Below are positions 57,913 through 64,000 of a stretch of 64,000 nucleotides of DNA, one piece after another. The notes below the pieces were generated by a model that saw only the letters and a list, made by a program, of their open reading frames with translations, was not told the origin of the DNA and did no database searches. Origin of the DNA: Lunularia cruciata (lineage: Eukaryota > Streptophyta > Marchantiopsida > Lunulariales > Lunulariaceae); NCBI GenBank assembly GCA_948567375.1, contig OX419761.1:46166243-46230242 (forward strand). Direction: 5' to 3'. Position 1 is the stretch's first letter. Each line of letters starts with the position of its first letter. Position numbers and translations under genes: made by a program.

Positions 57913-60900
57913 CCCTCAACGAGATATATATTGCCGAGTATGAGGGGGTTGGTGAGCACCTTTGTGAGCATGTCTTTGCAGTTGTCTTTCGAGGCACCGT
58001 GACGGATGTTGATGTCTCCATATTGGATGCATTCACAAACAAAATGATAGCGGATGTCAATATGTTTTGAGAGGACATGAAAATTGGTTGTCGTGCGAGA
58101 AGGAGTAGTTGATTGGTTATCAGGGAAGAGAGTTGTGGGACCATTTGAGGAAACACCAAGTTTGGTGAGAAGGCAGTGGAGCCAGATTGCTTCCTTAGTA
58201 GCATGGGAGATTTGCAATGTACTCAACCTCCATGGTGGAGAGCGCGAACTGTGTGTTGTTTCTTGGAGGACCAACTGATGATGCCATTGGCAAACTTGGA
58301 AGCCAGAAATTGAAAGTCTATCAGCAAGGGCTTGACCCCAATATGCATCAAAGTATCCAATTAATCAGTGATTGGAGTGTGCATTGTAGGTGATTCCAAC
58401 ATCAAGAGTGCCCTTCAGGTATCAAACATGTTTGACCACCATCCAATGAGCATACAAGGGACATGTGGTGAATCGGAAAAGTGCTTGGGATGGCAAATGC
58501 CGGGACAAGTGCCGACTGCTGGATACATGAATGAGCCAAGGGCTTTGGTATAAGGGATGTTAGCAAGGGCTTCATCCTCAAGAAGTGAGATGAACTTGAC
58601 TTTAGGGTCAAGTGGTGTTGAGACGGAGTTACAATCTGCCATGTTGAAGCCACTGCAAACATGGTTTGGATGTATTGAGCTTGGCGGAGCTTGAGTGTGT
58701 AAGTGGTGTGGTCACCATCAACTTGGAAGTTGACAAAAGTTTTGGAGGTTGCCAGATGACATAACGGAAAAGTGATGAGTTTGGATGTACCAAGCTTGAT
58801 GGAGCTTGAGTGAGCAAGTGGTGCGGTTGCAATCGAATTAGAGGTCAACAAAGTTTTGGAGGTCGCCAAATGTCATAATGGAAATATGATGAGAGATGCA
58901 AACTTTGAGGTTGTCAAGTGACTTATGCACACTACAGAGTGTGGGGTCATTGACATGTAGTAGTGTCATTGTGAGCTTATCAGCGGGCTTATAATATATG
59001 CAGGGGTCAGCTTGGGACCACATGGAACCAAGTAAGTAGTGAAAAGTGATTAAGGAGTTCATTCTAGACCCAACAAACTTGCTTAAGTCCATAGATTGCT
59101 TTGAGCATGATGTAAATGGGCTTGGCACTATCTTCATAACCGAGAGCTAGGACATATAAATTCTCTGCTTAAGTGTCCTATTGAGGTAGGCACCTTTGTA
59201 GTAGATGGAGTTGTAATCAAGGTTTGGGTAGTGGCAATGGCAATACATGCACATAATGACTCAAAGTGCACAATGGGTGCATAAGTGGTAAAATAATCAT
59301 GCTCGTGGATTTGTGGAAACCTTGCACAATAAGTTATGCTTTGTATTTGATGATAGTCCCATTGGTATCTCGCTCAATAGAAAATATCCAATGACATTTT
59401 ATTGCTTTCCTCCTCTTTGGCAATTCTCCCAATTCAAAGGTTCCTTGCTTCTTCAATTGTTCCATCTTTGCATTCATAGCTTTCTCCCATTCTGGCCAAT
59501 CCTTCCTTGCTTATACCTCCTCTAAATTCCTTGGGTGATCATAATCAATAGCTGCAAAGCATGAATATGTTTTAGCACTTGGCTAGATTGGTTAGAATTT
59601 AGGGCAATCTTGCCTATTTTGTGGAGTTGCTTGTAGTTCATGCCAGTAGTTTTTTGGGTCAAAGTGCATGGTGCAACAATGTAAAAAATGGGTGTGATAG
59701 AAAGCTCAGGTTCCACAATGGGTGTGATAGAAGACTCAAGCTTGCTTGGCGTGGCCAAAGAACTCTCACCCACAGGGCTATGGGTTCCAACGTTGTTGTG
59801 GATCAAGAGAACATGCATGCGCTAAAAGATTACATCTAGTGAAGTAAGGATCTATTGCATGCCAAGGGCATAATAGCACCACCTTGCATTGTACTTATTG
59901 ATGCTAGTGAAATTATATTGTTCAAACTTAGCATCAATTTTTTGATTTGTCTATTAGTGGATACAAGGACCCAACAAGGGATACCAAACTCTTACGTGTC
60001 TTGGAAGTTGGGACATTTGCTCCAATAGAGTTGGTAAGGCGTCATGCCTTAAATGCCCATGTGGGAGTCTTGTTCTTGGGAAATTAGGCATAAGGAAATG
60101 CCTCTTATCAAAAAAAATTTGCAGATTTTTGCACCAATAGAATGGCATGGGTGCATTCAGCTAGGGTTTGGTTGAGGCATTCAACAATGGCATTTTGTGC
60201 AGGTTAGGTGTAGAGAATAATACCTTCAGCTTCAACAAAGGTCTTGAATTGTCTCCTTGTGTCTTTAGTTGCATCATTGACAATCAAGTACCTTAATATG
60301 CCTCCCAATTTGCTATGCAAGAAATTTTGAATTTATTTTAAAGCAATCAAAGGCGGCATCACAAAACTTCATGAAGATAATCATGACATGAAGTGAGCAA
60401 GCATATGTAAAATTGATAACATAGTAATTGCCCTGAATAGAGTCAATTTGAAGGGAGGCCCCCAAATGTCAAAGAAGATGAGATTGCTGACCTCATGGTT
60501 GTGTGGGATGGCAATCGTAGGGAATGGTGCTATGGAGTGTTTTGCTTGGATGTACTTCTCACAATCAAAATTGAAGTCAAACTACTTGTCAACTTTTATA
60601 CACTGAACAAGGTTGAAGCATTCCATCCCTTGTAGCTGGCCTTTGTTGATGGAGCCCAAGGTAAAATGCCATTCAGACCAAGTACGGGTCATGTGAACTA
60701 AGAGTTCTTGTGAAGGCTTTGGTGTTTGAGTTTGTACTGCCATGTGTATAGACTTTTGAGGATCCTTGTAATTTATCTATACCTCAAATCAGAGTTTCAA
60801 TTATTGGGATCAACCCTACACAACAAGGAAGGACAATAATGGGAGAAAAAAGAGAGAAGAAAGTAAAAATAAAATGAAATACTCATGCATAAACAAATGC

Positions 60901-62700
60901 ACAAGAATTAATGTGGTTTAGGGTCCCTTGCTCCTACATCCATGGCCACACAGATGAAAGAATTTTAGTCCCTCTCAATACATGTTACAAAGATCATTGG
61001 GGAAGCTCTCTCTCGACCAAGTCTTTCCTTGCCAGATCTGTTCTTGAGTCTACTTGACCAGCGTTTCTCTCTACCATCTCCTTCTCTTCCAATCTGATCA
61101 ACACTCTCCTAGTTAGCTTCAAGCAAATCAAAGTTACCCAGAGTCTCACTTGATACATTTTCACTAAGTTATACATGATAGACTCACTCCCACTCTATTC
61201 AAAAAGTCAAAGGGCTTCTCTTGTACATTTTCCAAGAAGAAAAAACACCTTCACAAGGTCACTATAATTTCCTATTTTTTCTCAAACACTTTCCAGACCT
61301 TGGACAATATATCCCATAGATGATCTAAGCCATGGATCTCAACATCAAAGATACGACTAATTGGATGGATTAGGCTCTTTATCTTAACACAAGTTGCAGG
61401 TCTTCAGTCCAAATCCTATGTTGTGTTAAACGTCCATGATGTGTAGTTTTCCCTCCTTTCCAATGAAGCAGAGACCATTTCTTGATAGATGACCAAGTGA
61501 CATGAGGTTGTATTTGAGGTGAGTGTAGGACATCTTTCAAAGTGAATGGAATTGTCTTGGCCTTAGAGATAAATGAAACATGCACATCACCATGATCTCA
61601 AGCAGCACAAGCACTAGCATGGGTGATGTTGGTGCTGCTTGGAGTTTATTAAGTTTACCTGTAATTTATTAAGGTGGCACATTCATGCATAATGTGGTTT
61701 TGGGACCCAATGTCTCCTAGCCTGGTTTCTCCCTTAGCAAGTAAGACTTTTGTATCTTTTAGGGCCACAAATGCATACATGTCATCTTGATCATTGAGTT
61801 TGACCACATGAGCTCCATGGCGACAAGCCCTTGGCAACAAGCCAAGGGCTTGTTGCCAGGGGAGTTGAGTGGTTGGTTTTGATTCCTTGAAGATAAACAC
61901 ATGGGCAAGATGTGGCCCTCATTGCATGCAAAAAATGCCTTTGCAGAACTTTGGCTTTGTTTTCTACTTGTTTAGGCCAACCCTAGTAATCAGGGTTGTG
62001 GAGGTTGAGTCATGATCCTAGCAATGTGCTTCCTCTTGTAAGATGTGACTATGACTTTGGCTGATTTAGTGGCATATTTTTGTGCATTGATGAAAGATTC
62101 CTGTGATGTAGGGAGTGCAAAAAAAATATTGTAAGTGAAATCTTCATTTGAAATGACATTGCCTATTAGAATGATCTCCTCCTTCACTTCTTCATTATCT
62201 GTATCTCTTCCTCCATGTTTGTCCCTTAGTCCATCTTGTGCCTCCGGAGCTGGGTCACAACTACAATCTTGTATGTGATAGATGTGACCTTTGACATGAT
62301 ACCTTGTGTTGCAAAGATGTTCTTGAGTGTACCCTAAGCATCCTTCAATGAGGCTTAGTCCATGATGTGCTTGATCACTATGGAGGAATATCATACTTTG
62401 ACAGTGCTAGGTGCATTCCAATCCATCTTGTCCCAATCTGCTAGGAGATTTATATCGATGGTGCAAATTTTCATACCAAGTGGTTACTCAAGGAGGTCAA
62501 GATTGTTCAGCCCATCTTGTTGTTGAATTTGCCATGAGAAGTAGTTCTATGGGTCTTTGAGAGGTTCAATATTATAGCAAAGTGATGAAGTGTTGGCCAT
62601 ACATGCAAGTGCTATCATATAGCCCTCACCTAGGTTTGTAATGGAGACCAGATTGATATGCAATGGATCTACAACATAACTCCTAAATGGTGGCATTCTA
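57433..62700 (-). mobile_element. Ty1/copia retrotransposon fossil (minus strand)
   Basis: Read on the minus strand, gag-like sequence lies near 62700-61990. Integrase follows at about 60700-59950, including a WGPPFKL phrase. Reverse transcriptase lies at about 59140-58400 (KFVGSRM, then MADCNSVSTPLDPKVKF). RNase H lies at 58270-57900 (ATKEAIWL, DNQST, HIDIRYHFVCE, DMLTKVL). A polypurine tract (GAGGGGAG) and an LTR follow. The gene order integrase before RT is the copia arrangement. No 5' LTR was recognised. It is broken, with many breaks. Confidence 0.82.
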
Positions 62701-63050
62701 TTTTTAGATACCACTTTTGCCACTTTTAATATCTCAAAAGTGCCACAATCAACTTAATTGTGGCACATTATTTCTAGTGGTGAGAAGGACCATTTTTGGG
62801 GTTGTTGTGCAATGTTGGGCTATCACTCTATGGTTTGTTGCTTTGTGTAGCTATTTGGTCATCCATTGCATCCATCACCTCCATTATATTTCACAAAACC
62901 TCATTCCAAGATGAGTGTGTTTTTTTAATAGCCTTAAGATCACTTCTAAGGATGTGTTAGGTGCAACTGATTGCATGCAATGTGAATTTTTCACATATTT
63001 CAAGCACGAAAGGTCCAAGAATCAAGTGCAAGTAGACCAAAAATAAGCAT
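62700..63050. other. Degenerate stretch left of the hAT relic
   Basis: No gene or clear terminal repeat is recognised. It may include the decayed leader of the copia element. Confidence 0.3.
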
Positions 63051-63399
63051 TTCTATTGATTCCCATTTTGTAGAGAAGCATATTGCAAACATTTGGAAAC
63101 CTAGCATGCCAATGACTAGATCACCTACCAAGCTTGGGATAATGAAAAAAAACATTTCTTTTTCAACAATGAATCAATGAAAAAATAGATGTGTTCATAG
63201 GCCAAAATTTGGAAATCACTTGAATATGTCATTGACACCTCAATTGTTGCAGATCTCATTGGTGAAATTTTTTTCACACCAAAGTAGGATGAAGAATATA
63301 TTCATGATTTGAAACCATTTTTGAAAGGCAATCATATGAAATTGTTTTAATGTCAAGACAATGGAACGTACTTGGTCACAATCAAGAATCCATTATGGT

Positions 63400-64000
63400 T
63401 TTTTTTGTCTATCTATCACATGTCAATCTGTCTACCAACCATTTAGGCAAACAGTTATAGTGATTGGACATCACCGTATTTGATACAAAATTGCAAAATT
63501 GATGGCCTAAACAACCACATGGTTTGACAGATTATTCATGTTATGGTTGGTGTTTGCATATAGATCATATTTGACATGATTTCAAATGACAATGTTTGGG
63601 CTTTTTCATTGGCATGAGATGCTTCAATGCATCATGGGATTCAAGTGCTTGATCAACGTATTTGGGTGTGTCACAAGGGCATTTTGCACAATTTGCAGTT
63701 GTTGATTGTGCCTTTCTTTGACCAACATACTCTTGTGAACTATGTAAAAATGATTGCAAAGGTTCTCGATGCAATATGTCAAATGTGACAAGACAAGCTC
63801 ATCTCAATCTGTTTGGATGGGGAAATAAAATGATAGGCCGCCATGGAGGTGTTGTCATGTTGTTGGAGCACGAATGCACAAATCTAGTTCTTCAAATGTG
63901 GTGTCTGCACTATCAAATAGATTTGGTTGTGAAGAAGTGCATAAATTATTGCAGTGGTGATTATTTCTACAAAGTTGCACTCTCTTTTTCTATGCACTTG
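63400..64000 (+). pseudogene. hAT-like DNA transposase relic, cut by the window edge
   Basis: Plus-strand fragments resemble the core of hAT-related transposases of plants and oomycetes: IQVLDQRIWVCHKG near 63641, LQLLIVPFFDQHT near 63690, LISICLDGE near 63800, and RHGGVVMLLEHEC followed by MWCLHYQIDLVVKK at about 63838-63940. The pieces lie in order but not in one frame, with stop codons near 63780 and 63830, so the gene is inactivated. The C-terminal dimerisation region lies beyond the window. Assignment is from memory of the family pattern and not from a search. Confidence 0.55.

Overview
This is a plant nuclear genome window. Three host genes have canonical GT-AG introns, and one of them begins with a plastid-transit-like peptide. 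The repeats are plant-type LTR retrotransposons primed by initiator tRNA-Met. A seedless land plant such as a bryophyte or lycophyte is my best guess, because the short plastid-type AI-2E transporter is not one I associate with flowering plants. That placement is an inference of low certainty.

Layout. Positions 1-30,190 are an AT-rich block of nested retroelement fossils. It holds three diverged copies (A, B, C) of an unusual element whose long ORF encodes a charged coiled-coil protein. It also holds a chromodomain Ty3/gypsy element (E, 4729-11338, minus) with both LTRs, primer site and target duplication, inserted into the gag of an older element (G). A second chromodomain Ty3/gypsy element (F, 11778-17389, plus) has LTRs full of heat-shock-element-like palindromes. 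A gag-protease-RT fragment (D) and a solo LTR of the E family inside the LTR-like tail of copy C complete the block.

Positions 30,190-55,014 are a gene island of higher complexity. It carries RFC4 (replication factor C subunit, 12 exons, 344 aa, intact), CTU2/NCS2 (tRNA thiolation, 6 exons, 483 aa, intact) and an AI-2E family membrane transporter (10 exons, 522 aa, intact, predicted plastid). All three are on the plus strand, far apart and unrelated in function: one acts in DNA replication, one in wobble-uridine modification and one in membrane transport. The island also holds an inverted, rearranged partial duplication of RFC4, a short dispersed repeat with a perfect palindromic core, a pair of inverted ~120-bp repeats flanking RFC4 and CTU2, and several small tandem repeats.

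Positions 55,015-64,000 return to repeats: a plus-strand copia gag start with an LTR-like leader, a minus-strand Ty1/copia fossil whose LTR contains internal copies of its own start, and a decayed hAT-like transposase running off the right edge.

No tRNA, rRNA or CRISPR array was seen. The most unusual items are the coiled-coil element family, the palindromic repeat family, the RFC4 duplication and the heat-shock-like LTR arrays.
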